Below are positions 25,802-34,952 of a stretch of 64,000 nucleotides of DNA, piece after piece. This DNA comes from Bacillus sp. NTK034 (GTDB taxonomy: Bacteria > Bacillota > Bacilli > Bacillales > Cytobacillaceae): positions 1-64,000 of the forward strand of contig NZ_JAFKOJ010000001.1 in the NCBI RefSeq assembly GCF_017303275.1, given 5' to 3'. Each line of letters begins with the position of its first letter. Position 1 is the stretch's first letter. The notes below the pieces were generated by a model. It was given only the letters and a program-made list of their open reading frames with translations, did no database searches and was not told where the DNA came from. Made by a program: the position numbers and the translations under genes.

Positions 25802-26944
25802 ATGAATATGCCTCTTGCAATTGGGCTCATTTTTATTGCCCTTTATATAACTGCAATAATCGGGATTAAAATCCTAAGGATTCCTGATATTGTTATTTAT
25901 ATTATTTTAGGAACCTGCATCGGTTTTTTTGGATTTTACAAAGAGGCGAAAGTAATTGAAACTGCAGGTGAAATTGGCTTAATTCTGTTATTCTTTCTGC
26001 TTGGCACAAAATTCTCTGTGGGTGAATTAAGGAATAATGGAAGGAAAGTCTGGAAATCCGGGCTATTGGATGTTTTTCTGGGAGTGGGAGTGACTGCGGG
26101 AATTGCCTATGCTGCAGGTCAAAACATGTTTGTCTCTTTATTGATTGCTGGAATTGTATATGCAACCAGTTCTTCAATTACTGTTAAGCTGCTGGAATCA
26201 AAAAATCGCCTTGAAGATAAAGACTCTGAATATATGCTCTCTCTTCTGATTTTTGAAGACCTCACTGCCCCGATACTAGTGACCGTGTTGATTGGGCTGA
26301 GCGGCGGAAATAGTTTCTCCGCTGCAGATTTTCTGTTTATTTTTCTAAAGGTTTCTCTTCCTGCTGGCGCTGCAGTTTGGATGAGCAGAATAGTTCTTCA
26401 TAAAGCCCAGCATTGGATGAAGAAAGTTGCTCATGAAGATTCCTTTTTGATTCTTGTTCTCGGAGTAGCGATTACCTATGGCGGATTTGCAGTATTTCTG
26501 GGGCTATCAGAGGTTATTGGCGCATTTCTTGCCGGCATCATTCTTGCCGGAACGGAGGTAAAAGAAAAAACAGAGGAAGTTGTACTTCCCGTAAGGAATT
26601 TGTTTCTTCCGTTTTTTTTCTTGAATTTCGGGCTTTCGCTTGAGTTTAATGAAGAAATTCCTTCTTTCGGTCTTCTGGTTATTATTGTTATCTGGTCCAT
26701 CATTCACAAGCTTGCTGCAGGGTATTTTGGAGGGCAATGGTATGGCCTGTCGAAACAGGAAGCTCTAAAGGCGGGATTATCATTATCATCAAGAGGAGAA
26801 TTCTCTGTAATTATTGCCGGATTGGCCACAGGGGGCCTTAAAGTATTTGCCGGGGCTTATATCCTGATTGCAGCTTTGGCCGGCATGCTGCTGTTTCAGT
26901 TATCAACCTGGATCCATTCACGGGTGCAGAGGAATTCCAGGTAA
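25802..26944 (+). CDS. Cation:proton antiporter, CPA2/KefB-type membrane domain
   Basis: About 380 residues with 11-12 membrane helices. Family features are ITAIIGIKILRIPDIVIYII, EIGLILLFFLLGTKF (about residue 60-75) and TSSSITVKLLE, LIFEDLTAPIL with the transport Asp. It lacks any TrkA-N or TrkA-C domain, so it is a bare antiporter core; a partner regulatory subunit is not adjacent. The start is uncertain: ATG 25802 (or 25808) precedes the first helix, with only a weak RBS. It exchanges K+ or Na+ for protons, by family. Confidence 0.85.
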   Translation: MNMPLAIGLIFIALYITAIIGIKILRIPDIVIYIILGTCIGFFGFYKEAKVIETAGEIGLILLFFLLGTKFSVGELRNNGRKVWKSGLLDVFLGVGVTAGIAYAAGQNMFVSLLIAGIVYATSSSITVKLLESKNRLEDKDSEYMLSLLIFEDLTAPILVTVLIGLSGGNSFSAADFLFIFLKVSLPAGAAVWMSRIVLHKAQHWMKKVAHEDSFLILVLGVAITYGGFAVFLGLSEVIGAFLAGIILAGTEVKEKTEEVVLPVRNLFLPFFFLNFGLSLEFNEEIPSFGLLVIIVIWSIIHKLAAGYFGGQWYGLSKQEALKAGLSLSSRGEFSVIIAGLATGGLKVFAGAYILIAALAGMLLFQLSTWIHSRVQRNSR

Positions 26945-26955
26945 TATCAATAGAA

Positions 26956-27000
26956 AATTACCGGAAAACCCTTTGTTCTGAAGAGTTTTTCCGGTTTGCT
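26956..27000. terminator. Convergent-gene terminator
   Basis: CCGGAAAACC ... GTTTTTCCGG hairpin between the antiporter and the glycosylase genes, T-rich on either strand. Confidence 0.5.
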
Positions 27001-27019
27001 GTTTATTAATTTCTTCTTC

Positions 27020-27625
27020 TTACTTCCTGCTGCGTGAAACAAAAGGGTTTTCAGCAATCCAAAATCTCCAGGGATAATTCCTTGCATCACCGGAATTATC
27101 AATTCCGATTCGTTTTCCGCGTGTGACTTTCCCGGGAGGAATTCCTTTAGCAATCATAAGAGGGGGGCTTGTAAAATGCCGTCCATAATCATCTATTGTA
27201 ATATCGAGAGCTTTGGTTAATTTACCTGGCCCATTTGTGAGGTTCTTCAGATTCTCCATTTTTCGTCTTTTTTTCATTAAATCAAGCCCATCTACAGGTT
27301 CAATTCCCCTGATCAATACAGCTTCCGGCTTTTCCTTTGGGCCGCTAACAACATTAACCAGACAATGGGTATGCATCACATACGTGTAGACAAATCCAGG
27401 TTCATTGAACATGATTTCGGTCCGCTTTGTTCTCCTGTTCCCAAAGCTGTGAGCTGCCCTGTCTTCCGGGCCCATATATGCTTCTGTCTCAACGATATAG
27501 CCTGAGGCGATTCCCTCTTCCGTTTCTTTGATCAATAAGCAGCCCAGCAGTGCTTCCGCCAATAGTAGTGTCGGCTGCTGAAAAAAGCTTTCTGGCAGAG
27601 GAGCATATGGATTTATAACTTTCAA
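27020..27625 (-). CDS. 3-methyladenine DNA glycosylase (AAG/MPG family)
   Basis: 201 residues. Removes alkylated and deaminated purines from DNA in base-excision repair. The family motifs SGYIVETEAYMGPEDRAAHS (catalytic Glu and Tyr), RTKRTEIMF, YTYVMHTH and NGPGKLTKAL are all present, as in B. subtilis YxlJ. TTG 27625 is chosen because GGAGAG lies seven bases upstream; a TTG at 27640 would overlap that RBS. It is divergent from proC. Confidence 0.93.
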   Translation of the reverse strand: MKVINPYAPLPESFFQQPTLLLAEALLGCLLIKETEEGIASGYIVETEAYMGPEDRAAHSFGNRRTKRTEIMFNEPGFVYTYVMHTHCLVNVVSGPKEKPEAVLIRGIEPVDGLDLMKKRRKMENLKNLTNGPGKLTKALDITIDDYGRHFTSPPLMIAKGIPPGKVTRGKRIGIDNSGDARNYPWRFWIAENPFVSRSRK

Positions 27626-27756
27626 GATCAATCTCTCCAAACAGAATTTTATTGTGTTGCAGTATCGTGTCTTATGTTTTTACCCTTTGCTATTTTTTCA
27701 TAACCATACCTGCAGTATAATAGCAAAAGGAAATACTATACAGGATGTGGGCATTG

Positions 27757-28572
27757 ATGAATAAAAATATCGGTTTTATCGGATGCGGAAAAATGGCTCA
27801 GGCCATAATTGGAGGAATACTCAAATCCAATCTGGTAAATCCAATCCAGATTATTGCTTCTGCCAGAACTGAAAAGACGCTTGAGGATGTAAAAAGCAGG
27901 TGGAATATACAAACACGCCTTTCCAATATTGGAGCAGCGGAAGAAGCGGATATACTGTTTTTGGCTATTAAGCCTGATGCACATGGGGAAGTTATTGATG
28001 AGATTAAAGATAGCCTTCGCTCCCATGCCATCATCATAACCATTGCGGCCGGCATCAGCCTATCATTTCTGGAACAGTCATTTGGCCGGAAAGTCAGAGC
28101 AGTACGAACCATGCCAAATACGCCATCATTAGTAGGAGAAGGAATGACCGTCCTTTCTGTTAATGAATCAGTATCTCCAGATGATATGGAGGAAGTGGAA
28201 AAAATATTTTCATGCATTGGAAGAGCAGCTTTTATGGAAGAAAAGCTGATGGACGCTATTCCTGCTATAAGCGGTTCTTCTCCAGCGTATGCCTATATGT
28301 TCATTGAAGCATTGGCAGATGGCGGTGTAAAAGCAGGATTGCCCCGTGAACAGTCTTATCAGCTCGCCGCACAGGCTGTTTTGGGGGCAGCCAAGATGGT
28401 GCTGGAAACGGGTCTGCATCCAGCGGAATTAAAGGATGAGGTCTGTACTCCAGGTGGAGCAACGATTGAAGCAGTTGCCGAACTGGAGAGAACTGGGTTC
28501 CGTGCAGCGGTAATGAGTGCAATGGATCAATGTTTTGAAAAAACAAAGGCTCTTTCAGAGAAAAACAATTAA
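27757..28572 (+). CDS. proC: Pyrroline-5-carboxylate reductase
   Basis: Last step of proline synthesis, NADPH-dependent. 271 residues. Rossmann motif IGFIGCGKMAQAIIGG at the N-terminus, LFLAIKPD, VRTMPNTPSLVGEGMT, and the C-terminal helical dimer region GLPREQSYQLAAQ ... DEVCTPGGATIEAV, the P5CR signature. ATG 27757 is preferred; ATG 27745 would add four residues. The hairpin CCCGGCAG ... CTGCCGGG follows at 28591 but has no T-run. Confidence 0.94.
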   Translation: MNKNIGFIGCGKMAQAIIGGILKSNLVNPIQIIASARTEKTLEDVKSRWNIQTRLSNIGAAEEADILFLAIKPDAHGEVIDEIKDSLRSHAIIITIAAGISLSFLEQSFGRKVRAVRTMPNTPSLVGEGMTVLSVNESVSPDDMEEVEKIFSCIGRAAFMEEKLMDAIPAISGSSPAYAYMFIEALADGGVKAGLPREQSYQLAAQAVLGAAKMVLETGLHPAELKDEVCTPGGATIEAVAELERTGFRAAVMSAMDQCFEKTKALSEKNN

Positions 28573-28720
28573 ACAGATATATTTACCTAATCCCGGCAGA
28601 TATACAACTGCCGGGTGATCTAATTGTCGCTGAAATTTAGGCACAGATCAAAGGGAAAACACTGAACCTTTCAAGGCAGAATGGAATATATAATAAGAAA
28701 ATTTAAATTTTAATCCCGAC

Positions 28721-28749
28721 TTGACTCATAGGAATACATGTATTATAGT
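28721..28749 (+). promoter_or_regulatory. Sigma-A promoter of tcyP
   Basis: TTGACT (28721-28726), 17-base spacer, TATAGT (28744-28749), 41 bases upstream of the start codon. Confidence 0.75.
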
Positions 28750-28789
28750 AAGTCATTATGAAAACATCTATTGGGGAGGATTCAGTCCG

Positions 28790-30178
28790 ATGAGTACAGG
28801 ACTTTTAGTTTTAAATATTGCCATTATGCTTCTGCTTATAGGCGTATTATTCTTTATGCAACAAAAGCATATTTCATTCTCAAAGCGTGTGTTTACAGCG
28901 CTTGGATTAGGGATTTTGTTTGGCTTCGCCCTTCAGCTGATTTACGGACCTGGTGCTGAGATCATTGCTAAATCTGCAGACTGGTTCAATTTAGTAGGCG
29001 GGGGTTATGTCAAATTCCTGCAAATGATTGTAATGCCGCTTGTCTTCATTTCTATATTAGGTGCATTTACTAAGCTAAAATTAACTAATAATATTGGAAG
29101 AATCAGTGTGCTTATCCTTGGGCTGCTTGTAGGCACAACTGCAGTTGCTGCCGCTGTAGGGATTGCAACAGCTGTCGGCTTTGACTTGGAGGCAGTCCAA
29201 ATCAGCGGAGGCGATGCAGAGACAGCCCGCGGGGAACAGCTTGAAGAAACCTATCAGGGCATTGAAGGAAGGACATTCCCACAGCAGATGCTGGATCTTC
29301 TTCCGGCCAATCCATTCCTTGATTTTACAGGAGCAAGGCCTACATCCACCATTTCAGTTGTTATCTTTGCAGCCTTTTTAGGAATTGCTTACCTGGGTGT
29401 CAGACGGAAATCACCCGAGCAGGCTGACCTTTTTGCGAAAATTGTTGATGCCTTCTATGCAATTATCATGCGTGTTGTCACATTAATTCTGCGCTTGACT
29501 CCGTACGGAGTATTGGCCATTATGACGAAAACAGTGGCCATGAGTGATTTCGACTCGATTCTAAATTTAGGGAAATTTGTTATTGCTTCTTATGTGGCAC
29601 TTGCCATCATGTTCCTGATTCACCTGCTGCTTTTAACAATGAGCGGTTTAAATCCAATCACATATATGAAAAAAGCATTTCCTGTATTAACATTTGCCTT
29701 TACATCCAGAACAAGTGCTGGTGCATTGCCATTGAACATTAAAACACAAAAGTCACTGGGGGTTCCTGAAGGAATTGCAAACTTTGCCGGGTCATTTGGT
29801 CTTTCCATTGGCCAAAATGGATGTGCTGGAATCTATCCGGCAATGCTGGCGGTAATGATTGCTCCGACTGTAGGCATTAACCCGCTGTCACCAGGATTTA
29901 TTTTTACCGTCATTCTTATTGTAGCAATCAGCTCCTTTGGTGTGGCAGGGGTCGGCGGCGGTGCGACGTTCGCAGCGATCCTGGTATTATCTGCCCTTGA
30001 CCTGCCAGTTGCACTGGCCGGCTTGCTGATCTCAATTGAACCGCTGATAGACATGGGACGCACAGCTGTTAACGTCAGCGGATCCATGACCTCAGGTATT
30101 TTGACGAGCCGTATCACCGGTGAAATTGATGGAAATCTGTATAGCGACATGAATGAAAAAATAGAAGCAGAAGCATAA
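28790..30178 (+). CDS. tcyP: L-cystine/dicarboxylate-type symporter TcyP
   Basis: 462-residue DAACS-family secondary transporter, the length of B. subtilis TcyP. It has eight helices and two re-entrant hairpins: the first includes FTSRTSAGALPLNIKTQKSL and the later GVAGVGGGATFAAILVLSAL with GRTAVNVSGSMTSGI, the substrate/Na+ site of the family. GGGGAGG gives a good RBS for ATG 28790. Related TcyP is the main sodium-dependent cystine uptake system and is controlled by CymR; no CymR box was confirmed here. Confidence 0.92.
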   Translation: MSTGLLVLNIAIMLLLIGVLFFMQQKHISFSKRVFTALGLGILFGFALQLIYGPGAEIIAKSADWFNLVGGGYVKFLQMIVMPLVFISILGAFTKLKLTNNIGRISVLILGLLVGTTAVAAAVGIATAVGFDLEAVQISGGDAETARGEQLEETYQGIEGRTFPQQMLDLLPANPFLDFTGARPTSTISVVIFAAFLGIAYLGVRRKSPEQADLFAKIVDAFYAIIMRVVTLILRLTPYGVLAIMTKTVAMSDFDSILNLGKFVIASYVALAIMFLIHLLLLTMSGLNPITYMKKAFPVLTFAFTSRTSAGALPLNIKTQKSLGVPEGIANFAGSFGLSIGQNGCAGIYPAMLAVMIAPTVGINPLSPGFIFTVILIVAISSFGVAGVGGGATFAAILVLSALDLPVALAGLLISIEPLIDMGRTAVNVSGSMTSGILTSRITGEIDGNLYSDMNEKIEAEA

Positions 30179-30191
30179 GCATAAGCATAAG

Positions 30192-30232
30192 AAAAGCGAC
30201 AGGTGCGGGGGCATCTGTCGCTTTTTTCATTC
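30192..30232. terminator. Terminator between tcyP and yitT-like gene
   Basis: AAGCGACAGGTGC ... GCATCTGTCGCTT hairpin followed by TTTTTC. Confidence 0.8.
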
Positions 30233-30808
30233 AACGATATTCTGCTCTTTTCTTATAACTGTTAGCGATGTCATAGCGCCAACAAATATGATGGTGATAA
30301 ATGAGTACAGGAACTTTTCAATACCGACAATTTTTAAACCGCTTAAAATGACCAATCCATCAATTGCAAATATTAAAGCGCCGATATTAATAGGGAGGAG
30401 CTTTGTCATCAGCTGTGCCAGCAGGTCAGTCCCCCCTGTACTGGTTTCATAACGGAGCATAAGGCCGATCCCAAAACCGACCAGGCAGCCGCCTAAAATC
30501 GAGCTGGGCAATATGGAAAGATCGAAATGACCTCGGATAGCAGAAAGCAAATCAATTATGAAGGATGAAATCAGGAGTCCGTGCAGACTATAGAAAAAAT
30601 ATTTCTTCTCATAAAACCAGGCAAGTACATACAATGGAATGCTTAAGACAATCATGCTCAATCCAGTGGGAAGCTCGTAATAATAATGGAGGATCAGCCC
30701 AATGCCAATAATGCCCCCATCTAGCAAATGGTGAGGGACAAGGAAACCGTTAATGCCTATCCCTAATAATAAACTTCCAATTAAAGTTGCAAACAGCTTT
30801 TCATACAT
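30227..30808 (-). CDS. YitT-family membrane protein
   Basis: 193 residues with five or six predicted membrane helices. Matches the YitT_membrane (DUF161) half: LLGIGINGFLVPHHLLDGGI, GLSMIVLSIPLYVL and TSTGGTDLLAQL are characteristic. Unlike most family members there is no C-terminal DUF2179 domain, so it is a short form like YczE/YpjC-type relatives. Function unknown; suspected transporter or channel. Confidence 0.85.
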   Translation of the reverse strand: MYEKLFATLIGSLLLGIGINGFLVPHHLLDGGIIGIGLILHYYYELPTGLSMIVLSIPLYVLAWFYEKKYFFYSLHGLLISSFIIDLLSAIRGHFDLSILPSSILGGCLVGFGIGLMLRYETSTGGTDLLAQLMTKLLPINIGALIFAIDGLVILSGLKIVGIEKFLYSFITIIFVGAMTSLTVIRKEQNIVE

Positions 30809-30889
30809 AAGCTATCACCCTAACTTGTCCAATTCTATACTTATAGAATATGAATGGTCGGGTATTAAATAGAAGCGTTAAAAAACAAA

Positions 30890-30922
30890 AAAGCTTGTCC
30901 GATTTGGACAAGCTTTTGTTAT
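30890..30922 (-). terminator. Terminator of the purine permease gene
   Basis: AAAAGCTTGTCC-GATTT-GGACAAGCTTTT, a perfect 12-bp stem with T tracts on both strands. Confidence 0.85.
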
Positions 30923-30942
30923 AAGGGATTCCGCTTTTCTTT

Positions 30943-32244
30943 TTAGTGCGGCAGGAATGCGAGCTGATAAAAGAATAGCACGGCAAATAAATAAACCAGC
31001 GGATGAACTTCTCTCCATTTGCCTTTTACCACTTTCATAAGAGGATAAGCGATGAATCCAAGCGCAATTCCTGTTGCAATGCTGGATGTCAGCGGCATGC
31101 TTAAGATAATCAGAAATGCAGGGAATGCTTCATCAAGTTCATTCCACTTAATATGTGAAATGCTGCCCATCATCAGGCTTCCAACGATGATCAGGGCTGG
31201 TGCAGTAATGGCAGCAAGTCCTGATACCGCACTGACAAGCGGTCCGAAGAAAGCTGCAGCCAGGAACAAACCTGCAACAGTCAAGGTTGTTAATCCTGTT
31301 CTTCCGCCCGCTGACACACCTGTAGAAGATTCAATATAAGCTGAAGTCGGGCTTGTACCAAACATGGCACCGATAGAAGTAGCGATGGAGTCTGACAAAA
31401 GCGCCTCACGAGCTCTAGGCATCGTATTGCCCTTCATTAATCCCGCCTGCTGGGCCACACCGATCATCGTTCCAGTCGTATCAAAAATCGTTACAAGCAG
31501 GAAGGAGAAAACTACTGCGTATAAACTATGCTGGATAACATCTCCGATTGCTTCGAATGGATTTAAAATGATGATCCCATCCGGAAGCGTAGGCAGCGAA
31601 ACAAATCCTTGTTCAAAAGAGAGCTGGCCGGTAAAGAAGGCAATTAAGGCTGTGAGAATCATTCCGAAAAATAAAGCCCCATTAATCCCAAGTGTCATAA
31701 GAATTAAAGTCACAGCAAGACCGACAAGAGCAAGAATGGATTGTGGAGAATGCAAGTCCCCGAGTGCAACAAGATTTGTTGGGTGGCTTGTAATCAGCCC
31801 GGTTAACCGTAAGCCGATAAATGCAATAAATAAGCCGATTCCAGCAGTAATTCCGTGCTTTAAATTATCCGGTATTGCAATGATCAGTTTTTCCCGGAAA
31901 GGGGTAAGCGACAATATAATGAAGATAATACCTGCAATAAATACTGCTGAGAATGCAGTCATGTAATCAATATTTCCATGTGTGCCGACAACGGAATAGG
32001 CAAAATAGGCGTTCAGGCCCATTCCCGGTGCGATGGCAATCGGATAATTGGCGAACAGTGCCATCCAAAGGGTACCTGCAACGGTTGCGATAATGGTTGC
32101 GGAAAAAACTTGCTCAAAAGGTACACCTGCATCAGATAATATGACAGGGTTAACAACCACTATATAAACCATAGTTAAGAAAGTGGTGATGCCTGCCAGA
32201 ACTTCGGTCTTTACGTTTGTTTGATTTTCTTTTAATTTGAACAT
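30943..32244 (-). CDS. pbuG: NCS2/AzgA-type hypoxanthine-guanine permease
   Basis: 433 residues, about 12-14 membrane segments, AzgA subgroup: TNVKTEVLAGITTFLTMVY at the start, PGMGLNAYFAYSVVG, AFIGLRLTGLI, and SPTSAYIESSTGVSAGGRTG (substrate-site helix). PbuG/PbuO proteins import hypoxanthine and guanine by proton symport. Two PurR boxes precede it, and no purine riboswitch, so its control looks more like pbuO; the pbuG/pbuO choice is uncertain. Confidence 0.88.
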   Translation of the reverse strand: MFKLKENQTNVKTEVLAGITTFLTMVYIVVVNPVILSDAGVPFEQVFSATIIATVAGTLWMALFANYPIAIAPGMGLNAYFAYSVVGTHGNIDYMTAFSAVFIAGIIFIILSLTPFREKLIIAIPDNLKHGITAGIGLFIAFIGLRLTGLITSHPTNLVALGDLHSPQSILALVGLAVTLILMTLGINGALFFGMILTALIAFFTGQLSFEQGFVSLPTLPDGIIILNPFEAIGDVIQHSLYAVVFSFLLVTIFDTTGTMIGVAQQAGLMKGNTMPRAREALLSDSIATSIGAMFGTSPTSAYIESSTGVSAGGRTGLTTLTVAGLFLAAAFFGPLVSAVSGLAAITAPALIIVGSLMMGSISHIKWNELDEAFPAFLIILSMPLTSSIATGIALGFIAYPLMKVVKGKWREVHPLVYLFAVLFFYQLAFLPH

Positions 32245-32293
32245 ATAAAGTCCCCCATAAACTAAAACTTCTTTCAGCTTGTATGTGTTATCA

Positions 32294-32341
32294 ATAAATA
32301 CGAACGTTAAGAAAGAACAAATTATATAATATTCGTTTTTG
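32294..32341 (-). promoter_or_regulatory. Paired PurR boxes
   Basis: Two inverted CGAA boxes face each other: AAATACGAACGTTAA (32296-32310) and its counterpart ATATTCGTTTTT (32329-32340). The CG centres are 33 bases apart, as in the B. subtilis PurR operators (two PurBoxes with a 16-19 base gap). ATTATATAAT between them may hold a -10. It lies 50-100 bases upstream of the permease. Confidence 0.6.
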
Positions 32342-32524
32342 ATATAGATTTCAAGACCTTAATGTTATTATTCTATATATTGGCGGTTTCATCCTTATAT
32401 AAAGAAAAAAGCTTGGATACGGAAACTTGCTTTCCGTGAAACAGCCATTATATAAAAATGTGTTGATTATCAATGGAGTATGCTTATACACTATTGTCAA
32501 ACAGTAACGAAATGGGGTTGGCCT

Positions 32525-34195
32525 ATGTTTGCAAATCTTAAAACAATGAATTTGAGTCAGCAGGCCGAATATTTAACAAAGGCCCTTGTGCAGATGAAGA
32601 GCTACAATCATTCGGATGGAGAAAAGCATAAAGCTGACTTTTTAAAAGAAATAATACACTCGTACCCATCTTTTTATAATAATGATAATTTAGTATGGAC
32701 TCAGGAAATACCTGGTGATGAATTGGGCCGCAAGAATGTGTTTGCCTTCCTCAAGGGGCGTTCCAGAGGCAAAAAAACTATTATATATCTGGCACATTTA
32801 GACACGGTCGGCACAGAGGATTTTGGCCCGATTCAGGGCATGGCCCATGATCCCGATAAGCTGCAGGAGTTCTTTGTACAATATGGCTCTGATCCGGAAG
32901 TGCAGGAAGATGCCCGGTCTGAGGAGTGGCTTTTTGGCAGAGGAGCCTTGGATATGCAGAGCGGAATTGCTGTCCATCTTGCCAATCTCTTGTTTTTCTC
33001 GGAAAATCCCGACGAATTGGACGGCAATTTGCTTGTCATGTTTAATGCTGATGAAGAGGGCGAGCATAAAGGAAGCAGAGCCGCCCTGTCCGAATTGCTA
33101 AGGCTGAAAGAAAAAATGGGCCTGGAATATCTGGCTGCAATTAATAATGATTTTATCTCGCCATTGTATGATGGGGACACCACAAAGTATATATACACCG
33201 GTACAGCGGGAAAAATCCTGCCGTGTTTTTCTATTTTCGGAAGGGAGACCCATGCAGGTGAAAGTCTTGCGGGGATTGATCCAACTTTGATTGCTGCAGA
33301 GCTGACCGCCCGTATAAGCCAGAATTTTCAGCTGACTGAGAAGCTTGAAGGGGAGCTGGTGCTTCCTCCAAGCTGTTTATATATGAGAGATGATAAAAAA
33401 CGCTATGATGTTCAGACGGCAGTCGGCTGCAGGGTTTACTTCAATTACTTTTTCTATGAAAAACCCCTGAAGCAGCTCTCGAAAGAACTGGGGATGATTG
33501 CCGAAGATGCAGCTATTGCAGTAGAGCACCGGCTGAAAGGTGCCTATAAAGATTTTCGGACTGTCAATAAGCTGCCGGAAAGACAGCTGGATTGGGGAAC
33601 AGAGGTGACGCCTTTAGAGGATTTTCTTGTTTACCTTGAAGAGAAGGGCATAGATACAGTGAGTGTTATGGAAGAAGCAAGGAAGCAAAGCTCGCTTAAA
33701 GAAACCGATGCCAGAATGATTGCTTTTGATATTGTAGAAGCTTTACACCAATCAGATCCTGAGAAGAAACCTAGAGTGGTTTTATTTTATGGAACACCTT
33801 TTCTTCCTGCCAACACGGTTGATGTGAATGCAGAAAGAGGAATCTTTTTGAAAAATTGCCTGGAGGAAGTGCTTGCTGAAGAGGCTGAGAAAACAGGTGA
33901 AGCATTCAAGATCCGCAAATATTTTCCCTACTTATCTGACGGAAGCTTCCTATCTTTTGACGGCTCGGATGAGGATATACAATCTCTTAAAAAGAACTTT
34001 CCTGCTATAAAAAGCCTTTTTCCCATTCCATTAAAGGCAATGAGAGATTTAAGTATTCCTGTCATTAACCTTGGAGTTTATGGGAAGGCTGGCCATAAGT
34101 GGACTGAACGGGTCTATAAACCATATACGTTTAAAGTTTTGCCTGAGATCATCCGAAAGCTTACAAGCAAAATACTTCAAAAGCCGGGAAAATAG
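32525..34195 (+). CDS. M20-family peptidase, RocB-like
   Basis: 556 residues, near the length of the arginine-utilisation protein RocB. The zinc-peptidase core has metal ligands in LAHLDTVG, GRGALDMQSG and FNADEEGEHKG, and a late His in GVYGKAGHKWTERVY. RocB proteins are M20-like but their substrate is unclear; they are linked to arginine catabolism. Start ATG 32525 follows GGGGTTGG. A terminator overlaps the stop codon. No other roc gene is nearby. Confidence 0.85.
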   Translation: MFANLKTMNLSQQAEYLTKALVQMKSYNHSDGEKHKADFLKEIIHSYPSFYNNDNLVWTQEIPGDELGRKNVFAFLKGRSRGKKTIIYLAHLDTVGTEDFGPIQGMAHDPDKLQEFFVQYGSDPEVQEDARSEEWLFGRGALDMQSGIAVHLANLLFFSENPDELDGNLLVMFNADEEGEHKGSRAALSELLRLKEKMGLEYLAAINNDFISPLYDGDTTKYIYTGTAGKILPCFSIFGRETHAGESLAGIDPTLIAAELTARISQNFQLTEKLEGELVLPPSCLYMRDDKKRYDVQTAVGCRVYFNYFFYEKPLKQLSKELGMIAEDAAIAVEHRLKGAYKDFRTVNKLPERQLDWGTEVTPLEDFLVYLEEKGIDTVSVMEEARKQSSLKETDARMIAFDIVEALHQSDPEKKPRVVLFYGTPFLPANTVDVNAERGIFLKNCLEEVLAEEAEKTGEAFKIRKYFPYLSDGSFLSFDGSDEDIQSLKKNFPAIKSLFPIPLKAMRDLSIPVINLGVYGKAGHKWTERVYKPYTFKVLPEIIRKLTSKILQKPGK

Positions 34196-34208
34196 TTCCC
34201 GGCTTTCT
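34179..34208 (+). terminator. Terminator overlapping the rocB-like stop
   Basis: GCCGGGAA-AATAG-TTCCCGGC followed by TTTCTT. The TAG stop lies in the loop. Confidence 0.75.
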
Positions 34209-34277
34209 TCAACCTAGTAACTTTAATATAGCAGTAACGTCTAATGTAAGGGGAAAGAATCAGGAGGCGGTGGCAGA

Positions 34278-34937
34278 ATGATAAGAGCTGTAATTTTTGA
34301 TTTTGATGGAACCATTGTAGACACAGAGTCTTTATGGTATGAGGTCTTTAAACAAACCCTGTCAGAAGATTATGGATTTGAGCTTGGGCTGGAGGATTTT
34401 GCGAAGGGCATTGGCACCACAGATGATATTCTATTTAATTATATTGACAGTAAATTAGGTATTCAAATTAATCGAGAATCTGTTCAGGAAAAAACAGAAA
34501 AAGCATTCAATAGTCAAAGGGATATTTTAATTCTGAGGGAAGGGATTAAGGACCTAATAGAAAAGTGCATTGAAAAAGGCCTTAAGCTTGGAGTTGCATC
34601 CAGCTCCGGCAGGGATTGGGTTAAGCATTATCTGAACCATTTTGGAATTGAGGGTCAATTTCAAACGATTAAAACAAAAGAAGATGTTGAAAAAGTAAAG
34701 CCTGATCCGGCTCTTTACATAAAAGCACTAGAAGAAATGGGCGTCGAGCCGGGAGAAAGTCTGGCCATTGAAGATTCCGTAAATGGATCAATCGCAGCTG
34801 TTCAGGCAGGAATGCACTGTGCGGCTGTTCCGAATGATGTGACGCATTTCCTCTCTTTTCACGAAAAGGTTATGCGGTATAAAGCTTTCTCTGAAATTCC
34901 CATTGATGAATTGATAACTGAAAAAGACAAGGGATAA
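34278..34937 (+). CDS. HAD hydrolase, YhcW/phosphoglucomutase-like subfamily
   Basis: 219 residues. HAD motif I FDFDGTIVDTES with both Asp nucleophile and acid/base, motif II ASSSG, motif III Lys in KTKEDVEKVKPDP and the acidic motif IV AIEDSVNG. A helical cap lies at about residues 15-85. The closest B. subtilis type is YhcW, a phosphatase of the beta-phosphoglucomutase group; the exact substrate is not known. GGAGGCGG is the RBS. Confidence 0.9.
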   Translation: MIRAVIFDFDGTIVDTESLWYEVFKQTLSEDYGFELGLEDFAKGIGTTDDILFNYIDSKLGIQINRESVQEKTEKAFNSQRDILILREGIKDLIEKCIEKGLKLGVASSSGRDWVKHYLNHFGIEGQFQTIKTKEDVEKVKPDPALYIKALEEMGVEPGESLAIEDSVNGSIAAVQAGMHCAAVPNDVTHFLSFHEKVMRYKAFSEIPIDELITEKDKG

Positions 34938-34952
34938 GCCCTTGCCTTTTTA
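34927..34952 (+). terminator. Terminator after the HAD gene
   Basis: ACAAGGG-ATAA-GCCCTTG followed by CCTTTTTA; the stop codon TAA is in the loop. Confidence 0.65.

Noticed and set aside
28591-28615. Terminator after proC
   Set aside because: The CCCGGCAG hairpin is good but lacks a following T-run, so it is mentioned only in the proC entry.
31364-31966. 200-residue plus-strand ORF opposite the purine permease
   Set aside because: It is antisense to a clear transporter gene, has no RBS and a low-complexity translation.
32245-32525. Purine riboswitch upstream of the permease
   Set aside because: The conserved aptamer strings were not found; only PurR-type boxes are seen.
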